Notes under the pieces: generated by a model
Databases searched by the model: none
Told to the model about the DNA's origin: nothing
What the model saw: only the letters and a program-made list of their open reading frames with translations
Assembly: GCA_020833055.1 (NCBI GenBank)
Contig: JAJHQZ010000017.1
Span: 1-13,780 of the forward strand
Length of the DNA stretch: 13,780 nt
Origin: Candidatus Korarchaeum sp.
GTDB lineage: Archaea > Korarchaeota > Korarchaeia > Korarchaeales > Korarchaeaceae
Direction of reading: 5' to 3'
Position numbers and translations under genes: made by a program
In this document: positions 7,897-13,637 of the stretch, in pieces
How the letters are laid out: the number at the start of each line of letters is the position of its first letter
Position numbering within the stretch: the first letter of the stretch is position 1

Positions 7897-9477
7897 TCAG
7901 GAGCAGCTCTCAAGGATCTCCCTCAGGCTCAGCACCATCTTCCCTCCGGTTATCCTCTTCCCCATCTCTATTAAGCTCGTCTCCCTTATCTTCCCAGCCC
8001 TCAAGTAGTCCTCATTAGCTAGGACGCTCCTCGTAGGGCCATCAGCTATAATGCGACCGTTCGAGAGTATTATGGTCCTATCGGTGTACTCCACAGCCAG
8101 ATCGGTATCATGCGTTATTATTATGAGGGTCTTAACGCTCCCGAATAACCCCATTATGAAGTCCATGAATTGAGTGTAGCTAGCGTAATCCTGCCCCGCC
8201 GTGGGCTCATCCAATATCAGTACCTTGGGCCTCATAGTTAGTATAGAGGCTACGGAAATCCTCTTCTTCTCCCCGTGGCTGGTGGCGAAGGGGGAGTACT
8301 TGAGTAGACGCTCCAGCCCGCACTTTACTGATGCTTCCATCACCCTCTCCCTCACTTCATCGCTCCCGACCCCCAGATTTCTGGGGCCGTAGGAGAGCTC
8401 CTCCTCAACGCTCCTGGCGAAGAGCATGCTGAATGGATCCTGGAATACCAAGCCGACGTATTTTGCTAGCTCATAGACCTCCCTCTCCCTGGTGTCCATC
8501 CCGTAGACTAGGACCCTCCCCCTCCTGGGCTTCAGTATGCCCAATATCAGCTTAGCCAGAGTGCTCTTCCCCGCCCCATTATTACCGAGCAGAGCTACCC
8601 TCTCCCCCTCCCTTATCTCAAGACTCACATCCTTCAGAGCTTCCTTACCGTCGTAATCGAAGCTGACCCCTTCCACTTTGATTGAGATCTGTCCTAGCTC
8701 CCTCCTCTCGCTCCTCATCCTCAATTCTCCGCACTCCCCAATTAGCACTCTCGAAGGAACCTTTATCACTCCAAAAAGGTCTTTAAGCTCCCTCTCTTCC
8801 CTCATCTCCCTCATTATCTTTCCATTTTCCATGAAGATTATTCTATCTACCCCTACATCCAATATCTCCTCCGTCCTGTGCTCAGCTATGACCAAAGTCT
8901 TGCCCCTATCCTTCATCATCCTGATCTGCTCCTGAACTAACCTCACCCCCTCACTGTCCAAGTTAGCTAAGGGCTCGTCCATCAGTATTATAGGAGGATC
9001 CAGAGCCAATATACCGGCTATAGCGATCCTCTGCTTCTCCCCTCCGCTCAACTCATTCACATCCCTCCCCCTGAGATGAAGAGCGTTCACGCTCCTCAGG
9101 GAGCTCTCGACTCTAGCTATCACATGATCCCTGGGGAAGCATAAGTTACAGGGGCCGAAGGCCACATCATCCTCGACGTTCGGCAGGACCAACTGCTTCC
9201 CCACTTCCTGCATCACGGTACCGACAAGCCTGGAGAGGTGTGAGAGGCTCGCTCCCCTCACTAAAGTGCCGAGAACCTCGACCTCGCCCTCATAATGGCC
9301 CTCGTATCTGTTCGGTATTAGGCCGTTTATCGCTCTTATCAGAGTTGATTTGCCGCTCCCGCTCCTGCCAACTAAGAGTACCGTCTCCCCCTCCTCTATC
9401 CTCATGTTCACTTTCCTCAGGGCCGGCTCCTCTTTGTTAGCGTACCTGAAAGTGAGATCTCTGACCTCTATCGCCAC
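7897..9477 (-). CDS. Fused double ATPase of an ECF/CbiO-type transporter
   Basis: 526 residues holding two ABC ATPase domains in tandem. It would power an energy-coupling-factor transporter for a vitamin or metal ion. Domain 1: Walker A GRSGSGKST (37-45), FGPCNL (107-112) as in ECF ATPases, signature LSGGE (143-147), Walker B ILMDEP, switch H200. Domain 2 (from about 265): Walker A GNNGAGKST (298-306), QDPFSM Q-loop, YGPRNLG, Walker B LILDEP (420-425), switch H456. The second signature is degenerate (SHGEK, 400-404, where LSGGQ is usual), so the two sites may not be equivalent. No EcfT or S component lies within this window, so partners must be encoded elsewhere. The start codon is GTG at 9475-9477, with a TATA-like box at leaderless distance upstream. 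Confidence 0.85.
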   Translation of the reverse strand: MAIEVRDLTFRYANKEEPALRKVNMRIEEGETVLLVGRSGSGKSTLIRAINGLIPNRYEGHYEGEVEVLGTLVRGASLSHLSRLVGTVMQEVGKQLVLPNVEDDVAFGPCNLCFPRDHVIARVESSLRSVNALHLRGRDVNELSGGEKQRIAIAGILALDPPIILMDEPLANLDSEGVRLVQEQIRMMKDRGKTLVIAEHRTEEILDVGVDRIIFMENGKIMREMREERELKDLFGVIKVPSRVLIGECGELRMRSERRELGQISIKVEGVSFDYDGKEALKDVSLEIREGERVALLGNNGAGKSTLAKLILGILKPRRGRVLVYGMDTREREVYELAKYVGLVFQDPFSMLFARSVEEELSYGPRNLGVGSDEVRERVMEASVKCGLERLLKYSPFATSHGEKKRISVASILTMRPKVLILDEPTAGQDYASYTQFMDFIMGLFGSVKTLIIITHDTDLAVEYTDRTIILSNGRIIADGPTRSVLANEDYLRAGKIRETSLIEMGKRITGGKMVLSLREILESCS

Positions 9478-9497
9478 ACCGGAGGGTTGAACGGATC

Positions 9498-9506
9498 CTT
9501 AAAAAG
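9498..9506 (-). promoter_or_regulatory. TATA-like box of double ABC ATPase gene
   Basis: The minus strand reads CTTTTTAAG, centred 25 nt upstream of the GTG start at 9477. A leaderless transcript is likely, and the spacing supports the GTG over internal starts. Confidence 0.45.
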
Positions 9507-9568
9507 CTTGCCCCCAGCTCGCTACGATCACCCCATACCTCTTCGACTTCCGGTCTGATCTGAAGCTG

Positions 9569-9658
9569 ATGAAATCTGCCCTCATACTGACTTACAACGA
9601 GGAAATTAGGATAGCTCCGGTCATAATGAGGGCCCTAGGCCCATCATGCCGGGGATAA
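9569..9658 (+). pseudogene. N-terminal stump of a family 2 glycosyltransferase
   Basis: An ATG at 9569 opens a 29-codon frame beginning MKSALILTYNEEIRIAPVI and ending at TAA 9656-9658. The segment ALILTYNEE-RI is the hallmark N-terminal strand of GT2 (GT-A fold) glycosyltransferases, where it forms part of the nucleotide-sugar site. The rest of the roughly 230-residue or longer domain is absent. Another reading frame after it ends in GKMRTELRNVGR and a stop near 9720, possibly the gene's old C-terminus after an internal deletion. Nothing else is seen in the 250-bp gap. Too short to be functional. Confidence 0.5.
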
Positions 9659-9727
9659 TGCTCATAACAGCCGCCCCGCAGTTTCATTCCATGGCAAGAT
9701 GAGGACTGAGTTGAGGAATGTCGGGCG

Positions 9728-9976
9728 CTAACCTCTCAACTTCCCAATTATCTCCGAGATGAGAGAGTTCAAGGAGTTGAGCTGACCCGGTATCTCCTCC
9801 TTAGAGGCCCAGGGATCGACCCAGCTGATGTCGATCCCGTCGTAAGAGAGGGAATGGGAGAAGAAGTCTGCTACATCTCCCTTGGGCTCATATTCAACGC
9901 TACCGATAGCCCTCAATTCCTCCAGGATCTTTCGAAGGGCTCTCATATACTCCTCACTCACCTCCCCCTTGATCAC
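9728..9976 (-). CDS. Hypothetical, likely 3' half of a frameshifted gene
   Basis: 82 codons from a GTG at 9974-9976 that overlaps the TGA of the upstream frame by 4 bp (GTGA). The sequence is VIKGEVSEEYMRALRKILEE and onward, with SYDGIDISWVDPWA in the middle and an amphipathic C-terminal helix. No known family is recognised. It reads as the natural continuation of the small membrane protein upstream. That frame stays open for 17 codons before the GTG and includes QLQESV, so the two frames join smoothly after a -1 shift. If it is a separate gene, translation would be coupled through the overlap. I favour one gene split by a frameshift or a sequencing error. Confidence 0.5.
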   Translation of the reverse strand: MIKGEVSEEYMRALRKILEELRAIGSVEYEPKGDVADFFSHSLSYDGIDISWVDPWASKEEIPGQLNSLNSLISEIIGKLRG

Positions 9977-10182
9977 TGATTCCTGGAGCTGAGAACGGCC
10001 TCCCCATCTTGGTATATCACGAGCTCATCCGCGAAGCCCGCTACACCGCCGCTCCTAGTGTAAGTTAAGACGGGCTCCTTCCCCCTCTCCACTATGAAGT
10101 AGGCCAGTATGATTACGGAGGCGGAGATCAGGATCAACAAGAAGATTACGGCCCATCTGGGGGCTCCTATCCAGTGGAACAT
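9973..10182 (-). CDS. Small membrane protein, likely 5' half of a frameshifted gene
   Basis: 69 codons. Residues 11-30 (AVIFLLILISASVIILAYFI) form one transmembrane helix close to the N-terminus. An exported or peripheral segment follows with TYTRSGGVAGFADELVIYQD. The SGG-AGF and LVIY-DG pattern is that of a beta-rich domain seen in small secreted proteins, where the strand is normally followed by a helical region. Here the frame ends right after GEAVLSSRNQ, and the missing helical part is found in the -1 frame immediately downstream. A TATA-like box lies 25 nt upstream of the ATG. The function is unknown. Confidence 0.55.
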   Translation of the reverse strand: MFHWIGAPRWAVIFLLILISASVIILAYFIVERGKEPVLTYTRSGGVAGFADELVIYQDGEAVLSSRNQ

Positions 10183-10202
10183 ACATCATCGGTGGGGAGG
10201 GC

Positions 10203-10212
10203 AATAAAAAGA
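10203..10212 (-). promoter_or_regulatory. TATA-like box of small membrane protein
   Basis: The minus strand reads TCTTTTTATT, centred about 25 nt upstream of the ATG at 10182, the leaderless distance. Confidence 0.45.
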
Positions 10213-10236
10213 TATTTCACTCTGAGGCGAATGCAC

Positions 10237-10377
10237 TCAATCCCTGCGTTCTAATTGAGAATGGTAGACAAGCTCATTTAAAAACGGGAGGAATTCCCTC
10301 CCAATGATTCTTGTCTTCCCAACTCTTTCCTCGAGCTCCGATCTTTGATCCAAGAGAACCTGTCTTATCCTAATCAT
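10237..10377 (-). pseudogene. N-terminal stump of an AAA_14-like ATPase
   Basis: 46 codons from the ATG at 10375-10377, beginning MIRIRQVLLDQRSELEERVG, then KTRIIGREFLPFLNELV and a stop. The pattern of an amphipathic helix, a II-RE motif and then a second helix is how archaeal AAA_14/DUF4143-type ATPases begin, just before their Walker A strand. The frame stops before any P-loop, so no ATPase remains. The frame could be extended upstream to a TTG at 10440, but this would read through the palindromic TATA box, so the ATG is preferred. It may be a remnant or a real small protein. The family assignment rests on a short stretch. Confidence 0.35.
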
Positions 10378-10389
10378 TCTAAGTGGTAT

Positions 10390-10415
10390 TGCGAAGTTTA
10401 TATATAAACTTCGCA
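10390..10415. promoter_or_regulatory. Perfect 26-bp palindrome containing a TATA box
   Basis: TGCGAAGTTTATA is followed directly by its exact reverse complement, with no spacer. The central TTTATATATAAA is a symmetric TATA box. On the minus strand its centre is about 26 nt before the ATG at 10377, the leaderless distance. On the plus strand it is about 31 nt before a 31-codon frame at 10433, which does not look like a real gene. The arms could be an operator for a dimeric repressor that covers the TATA box, or the whole could be a bidirectional promoter. Confidence 0.6.
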
Positions 10416-10440
10416 TTGGTAGTGCGAATAATATGTCCAA

Positions 10441-10641
10441 TGCCCTCCCATTGGCACTCCCTTCTTGCGATCTCTATCTTGATCTCATCGAAATCTCTAT
10501 CTTCTCCCTGGTGAGCTCAGAAAGATAAACTCATGGCTCCGTGGCATTCTTACAGTTTTCCTCTATCCCTCATTCGATAGTAGCGATCTGACTCCCTATG
10601 GGACCTTATTTCCCTTCAGATTCCCTGAATTTAGCTAACTA
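10441..10641. other. Intergenic stretch without recognisable gene
   Basis: I see no convincing coding frame or RNA gene in these 201 bases. The only start near the palindromic promoter, at 10433 on the plus strand, gives 31 codons of low-complexity hydrophobic sequence and then stops. Confidence 0.4.
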
Positions 10642-11193
10642 TTATCCAATTCCAACTTCCCTTTTTAGGCGTAGGACTTCCTCTTTGAGACCGAATTTCT
10701 CCCCAAGTCTCTCCACCTCGTCCCATTCGATTCTAATCCCTCTCAACCTTTCCACGGAGATGGGCCTTATCCCCCTAGCTGCTTCTAACACCGCATAAGC
10801 CTCAACGGTGAGGGAGATGAACCTCCTCCCCCACCTGCTCACCTCCACTATCTGATCCGGGAATATCGATAGGGGATCCCCTAGAGGGGTTGTTGTGAAT
10901 ATCTCTATGGGAATCGGCCTCTCACCGAGAGGATAGTATATTGTGAAGACATGCCCCCTCTTGGACTTTATGAGCTCGATCCTCATCTCTTCCCTCCCGG
11001 AGGACTCTGCATAAGCCTCCTCTATAGCTTTTAACGTGACGTTAGGACAAAGAAGGTCTATGTCCTTGCTGCTGACATCGATCCCCTGAGTGACAGCTAT
11101 TATCTGAGATCCGTAGACTATAGTAGGCACTCTCGCGTGAAGGGCTGGATAGAAGGATAGGAAGACCGGGAGCCACTCACTCATCTCTCTCAT
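10642..11193 (-). CDS. Nucleotidyltransferase-superfamily protein
   Basis: 183 residues with a nucleotidyltransferase-like core. VYGSQIIAVTQG (26-37) supplies the G-S of the nucleotide loop (G28, S29). KDIDLL (43-48) supplies the paired acidic metal ligands D44 and D46, and IPIEIF (94-99) could supply the third acidic residue, E97. The GS-to-DxD spacing is 14 residues, longer than the 10 usual in minimal MNT proteins, so it belongs to a different branch. The C-terminal third is helical (EWDEVERLGEKFGLKEEVLR). Its ATG overlaps the stop of the 115-residue gene upstream (ATGA, 4 bp), so the two are translationally coupled and probably work together. A role as a toxin or antitoxin that nucleotidylates RNA or protein is inferred, not shown. 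Confidence 0.6.
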   Translation of the reverse strand: MREMSEWLPVFLSFYPALHARVPTIVYGSQIIAVTQGIDVSSKDIDLLCPNVTLKAIEEAYAESSGREEMRIELIKSKRGHVFTIYYPLGERPIPIEIFTTTPLGDPLSIFPDQIVEVSRWGRRFISLTVEAYAVLEAARGIRPISVERLRGIRIEWDEVERLGEKFGLKEEVLRLKREVGIG

Positions 11194-11537
11194 ACGAATT
11201 CCTCCGCCCAGAGAGCCGGGACTGAGTTGAACATCCTCCTAAGTAAGAGGAGGTCCGATATCGGTAGGTCCGTCCTCTCCGGCCTGACCCCTAGCTTGAG
11301 ATAGGCCTCCCTTACGTCCTTACATGAGGGTTTCGTGATCCAAGACACCAGGTTCTCGCACTCCTCAGCTAGCCAAACCAGATGAGATAAGAAAGCAGCG
11401 GCTTCCCTGCTGAGCTTATTCACATCATTCACAGCACTAAGCGCAGTTTCTGCTGCGATTTCTAGGGCCCATATTTCTCCCCTCATCCCTCTTTTCACGA
11501 GATCCTCCCACTCCTCCTGAGATTTAACCCTGAACAT
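11190..11537 (-). CDS. Helical protein coupled to a nucleotidyltransferase
   Basis: 115 residues and almost entirely alpha-helical by composition. Segments are EEWEDLVKRGMRGEIWALEI (8-27), a helix through VNDVNKLSREAAAFLSHLVW (36-55), and a C-terminal helix with DLLLLRRMFNSVPALWAEEF. I do not recognise the family. The size, helical content and 4-bp overlap with a nucleotidyltransferase-fold gene resemble two-gene NTase/helical-partner modules such as HEPN-MNT. However, the HEPN RNase motif R-x4-6-H is not present, the nearest R and H being separated by seven residues. It is the first gene of the pair, with a TATA box about 31 nt before the ATG. Confidence 0.6.
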   Translation of the reverse strand: MFRVKSQEEWEDLVKRGMRGEIWALEIAAETALSAVNDVNKLSREAAAFLSHLVWLAEECENLVSWITKPSCKDVREAYLKLGVRPERTDLPISDLLLLRRMFNSVPALWAEEFV

Positions 11538-11562
11538 GCTCTACCATCTTCGCATGGGAATC

Positions 11563-11573
11563 CTATAAATATC
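11563..11573 (-). promoter_or_regulatory. TATA box of helical protein/NTase pair
   Basis: The minus strand reads GATATTTATAG, centred about 31 nt upstream of the ATG at 11537. It is the only promoter-like element seen for the two overlapping genes. Confidence 0.5.
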
Positions 11574-11672
11574 TTGCCGCTGATGCGTATGGCTAGCGAT
11601 CTCTAATCGGTAGGTGTCTATAGGGGCTCTTTTTAATTCAATCAAAAATTATCCGAATTTGAGGTGATGGAG

Positions 11673-12308
11673 TCAGCCAGCTTCTATCACAATCGGAGTC
11701 AGATCCTTATCCCATCTCAATATCCACACTCCATTGTTCCTAGCTGCCTCTATCGCTTCAAGAGCCGCGTAATCAGTGTATATGACCTTTATGATCTTCT
11801 TCCTCAGTAGATCGGGCCTCTTACTTTTTATCAGTTCTACTTTATCGAGTAGTTCATTCACCAACTTTACGCTCAATCTCACGGTCGCTTCCCCTATAAT
11901 GCATATCTCATCATCAGCTCCGTATATGTCGACTTCCTTTGAATCTATGAAGATGTTACTCAGCTCTATCTCAACATTCAGCTTCTCCTTTACCTTATAC
12001 TTTATCACGCTTCTAGCCTCTTCCTCAACGGTCAGAGTGAGCCTATCCAGAGTCGTGCGGATCTCCCTCACATCATTCTTCAGCGTGCTTACATCCACCT
12101 TTAAGGCGTTAACATCGCCCCTCAGAGTGTTGACATCCTCTCTCAGGGACCTTACCTCCTCCCATAGCTTTAACATATTCTCCTCCAATGAATCGAGCCT
12201 CTTCAATATCTCGGAAATTCCAAGGTAGCCAGCTACAGCGTATCTGAACTCTATGTCCTCGTCCAGCGATCTCAGGAACTTCCTCTTCTCCTCAGCGGAT
12301 GGAGCCAT
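11673..12308 (-). CDS. Coiled-coil protein with PD-(D/E)XK-like domain
   Basis: 211 residues. Residues 31-92 form a coiled coil with clear heptads around residues 55-88 (LREDVNT, LRGDVNA, LKVDVST, LKNDVRE), which probably oligomerises the protein. The C-terminal domain (about 95-211) resembles the archaeal DUF3782-type branch of the restriction-endonuclease-like fold. It shows a helix KYKVKEKLN, then KEVDIYGADD with acidic D127, then ICIIGEAT with E140, and a late strand VWILRWDKD. In active enzymes the E-x-K motif carries a lysine. Here it is E-A-T, so catalysis is uncertain. Such proteins are common near archaeal mobile and defence genes, but their role is not established. It is monocistronic, with a TATA-like box 27 nt upstream of the ATG. 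Confidence 0.65.
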   Translation of the reverse strand: MAPSAEEKRKFLRSLDEDIEFRYAVAGYLGISEILKRLDSLEENMLKLWEEVRSLREDVNTLRGDVNALKVDVSTLKNDVREIRTTLDRLTLTVEEEARSVIKYKVKEKLNVEIELSNIFIDSKEVDIYGADDEICIIGEATVRLSVKLVNELLDKVELIKSKRPDLLRKKIIKVIYTDYAALEAIEAARNNGVWILRWDKDLTPIVIEAG

Positions 12309-12330
12309 CGGGATGAATTATTAGGAACTC

Positions 12331-12340
12331 ATTAAAAAAT
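12331..12340 (-). promoter_or_regulatory. TATA box of coiled-coil nuclease-like gene
   Basis: The minus strand reads ATTTTTTAAT, centred about 27 nt before the ATG at 12308. Confidence 0.5.
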
Positions 12341-12363
12341 TCCTACCGGAGTATATGAAAGTA

Positions 12364-12491
12364 ATGTCCACGAAATTGAGTAGGTTCGTGAAACATTAAA
12401 TAAATGGTACAGCCCTGAGGAGGTGCTATATCGCTGAACTCTGTCGTATGAGGGGCTTCAAGTAGACGCTCTCAGGAGGCAAAATGGGAGT
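12364..12491 (+). pseudogene. Decayed ORF of unknown family
   Basis: This lies in the 327-bp gap between two divergent genes (12309-12635). An ATG at 12364 gives MSTKLSRFVKH and then a stop. In the next frame VRETLNKWYSPEEVLYR is followed by an in-frame TGA at 12435-12437, then TLSYEGLQVDALRRQNGS and TAA at 12492-12494. The residue usage looks protein-like across the internal stop, which suggests an eroded gene. I do not recognise it. The rest of the gap holds only the two flanking promoters. Confidence 0.25.
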
Positions 12492-12599
12492 TAAGAGCTA
12501 TCCAAGGCCTCTCAGGATAACTCCTCAGGATATGAAATTGAGGTCATGCTATAATTCTCCCTAAATAAGCGGAGAGACCCGACTTGAGTAAGCGTATAT

Positions 12600-12608
12600 G
12601 CTTTTAAA
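12600..12608 (+). promoter_or_regulatory. TATA box of MNT/HEPN pair
   Basis: GCTTTTAAA, ending at 12608, is centred about 31-32 nt upstream of the ATG at 12636. Confidence 0.5.
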
Positions 12609-12635
12609 CGACCTCCGATATCTATCAGGATCCCC

Positions 12636-13142
12636 ATGAGAGCTGAGCAAGAGCGGAGGATAAAGGAACCATATTTGAGCTTGCTCAGGAAACTTACTTC
12701 TATCCTGCTGGAAAATCTGGGAGAGAACCTGATATCTGTCGTTGTCTACGGTTCCGTGGCCAGGGGTGAGGCGAGGGAAGATAGCGATATAGACCTGCTG
12801 ATAATAGCCAGAGATCTCCCGAAGGGAAGGTTAAAAAGGCAAGATCTCTTCATCGAATTCGAAAAAAGCCTGAATATAGAGGAGATTGAGGCTAAGGGGT
12901 ATGGGATTGACTTCTCCCCCATCCTCATGACCCCTGAGGAGGCCTCGAGGATGAGGCCCCTCTATCTAGATATGGTTGAGGATGCCGTGATCCTCTTCGA
13001 TAGGGACGGCTTCTTCTCGGGAGTACTCGAGAAATTGAGGAAAAGGCTTGAAGAACTGGGAGCTGAGAGAGTTAGGCTGGGGAAGAAGTGGTACTGGAGG
13101 TTAAAGAGGGATTATAAGTTCGGGGAGGTTATAGAGATTTGA
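12636..13142 (+). CDS. MNT-type nucleotidyltransferase (antitoxin-like)
   Basis: 168 residues of the minimal nucleotidyltransferase superfamily. The motif YGSVARGEAREDSDIDLL (38-55) gives the exact GS-x10-DxD pattern (G39, S40, D51, D53). A third acidic ligand is available in the strand GYGIDFSPILM, so it is probably active. Residues after about 110 form helices (FFSGVLEKLRKRLEEL). In MNT-HEPN modules the nucleotidyltransferase neutralises its HEPN partner, in characterised cases by modifying it with AMP. The HEPN gene follows at once, overlapping the TGA of this gene by 4 bp, which supports the same arrangement. The target here is untested. Confidence 0.85.
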   Translation: MRAEQERRIKEPYLSLLRKLTSILLENLGENLISVVVYGSVARGEAREDSDIDLLIIARDLPKGRLKRQDLFIEFEKSLNIEEIEAKGYGIDFSPILMTPEEASRMRPLYLDMVEDAVILFDRDGFFSGVLEKLRKRLEELGAERVRLGKKWYWRLKRDYKFGEVIEI

Positions 13143-13567
13143 ACAACGTTGAGATGGCCAAGTCATATGTTAAGCAGGCCGAGGAGAGGTTGAGGCACGC
13201 TAGAGAGGCATTTGAGGAGGGGAACTACCCATATGTAGTGAGGCAATGCCAAGAAGCTGTAGAACTATCACTGAAGGCCGCCCTCAGGATCGCAGGGGTT
13301 GAGTCTCCCAAGTGGCGCGATGTCGGACCCGTGTTGAGAAGGGAATCGGGCAGGTTCCCGGAGTGGTTTCAGAAGGAGATAAAGAGGCTCTCAATAGCAT
13401 CCAGGAAGCTCAGAAGGGAGAGGGAGCCCTCTATGTATGGGGATGAGGAGAGTGGAACACCTCCGGATGAGCTCTACTACGAGGAGGATGCTGAAGAAGC
13501 ATTGAGCCAAGCAGGTTACGTTCATAATATAGTGAAAAGGCTTCTCGAAACCTATCAGACGCTCTAA
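13139..13567 (+). CDS. HEPN domain protein
   Basis: 142 residues, helical throughout. MAKSYVKQAEERLRHAREAF (6-25), then YPYVVRQCQEAVELSLKAAL (30-49), match the first two helices of the HEPN fold. SPKWRDVGPVL (56-66) corresponds to the family's PK-HDVG segment, with Arg where His is common. MYGDEESGTPPDELYYEEDA (99-118) is the conserved C-terminal part. The RNase motif R-x4-6-H is absent, so RNA cleavage by the standard site is doubtful. I chose the TTG at 13139 because GGGGAGG at 13122-13128 lies at a usable distance and the start overlaps the upstream stop (TTGA). The ATG at 13154 is the alternative. It forms a coupled pair with the MNT gene. Confidence 0.8.
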   Translation: MNNVEMAKSYVKQAEERLRHAREAFEEGNYPYVVRQCQEAVELSLKAALRIAGVESPKWRDVGPVLRRESGRFPEWFQKEIKRLSIASRKLRREREPSMYGDEESGTPPDELYYEEDAEEALSQAGYVHNIVKRLLETYQTL

Positions 13568-13637
13568 GAGATTAAAATAGCATGGATCTCTTCGTGAGAT
13601 TCCTTAGTGAAGCCGCGGAGCTGATCTTGAGGATTTT

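Noticed and set aside
9565-9590. C/D-box sRNA-like pattern (CTGATGA then CTGA)
   Set aside because: No convincing C' and D' boxes follow, and the same bases encode a clear GT2 N-terminal motif.
10237-10440. 67-codon minus-strand frame starting at a TTG
   Set aside because: Its first 21 codons run through the palindromic TATA box, so the ATG at 10377 is the more credible start.
10433-10528. 31-codon plus-strand frame downstream of the palindrome
   Set aside because: It is short and hydrophobic with no recognisable motif, and nothing follows it.
11776-12228. 150-codon plus-strand frame opposite the coiled-coil gene
   Set aside because: It is a Ser/Phe-rich shadow produced by the heptad repeats on the other strand.
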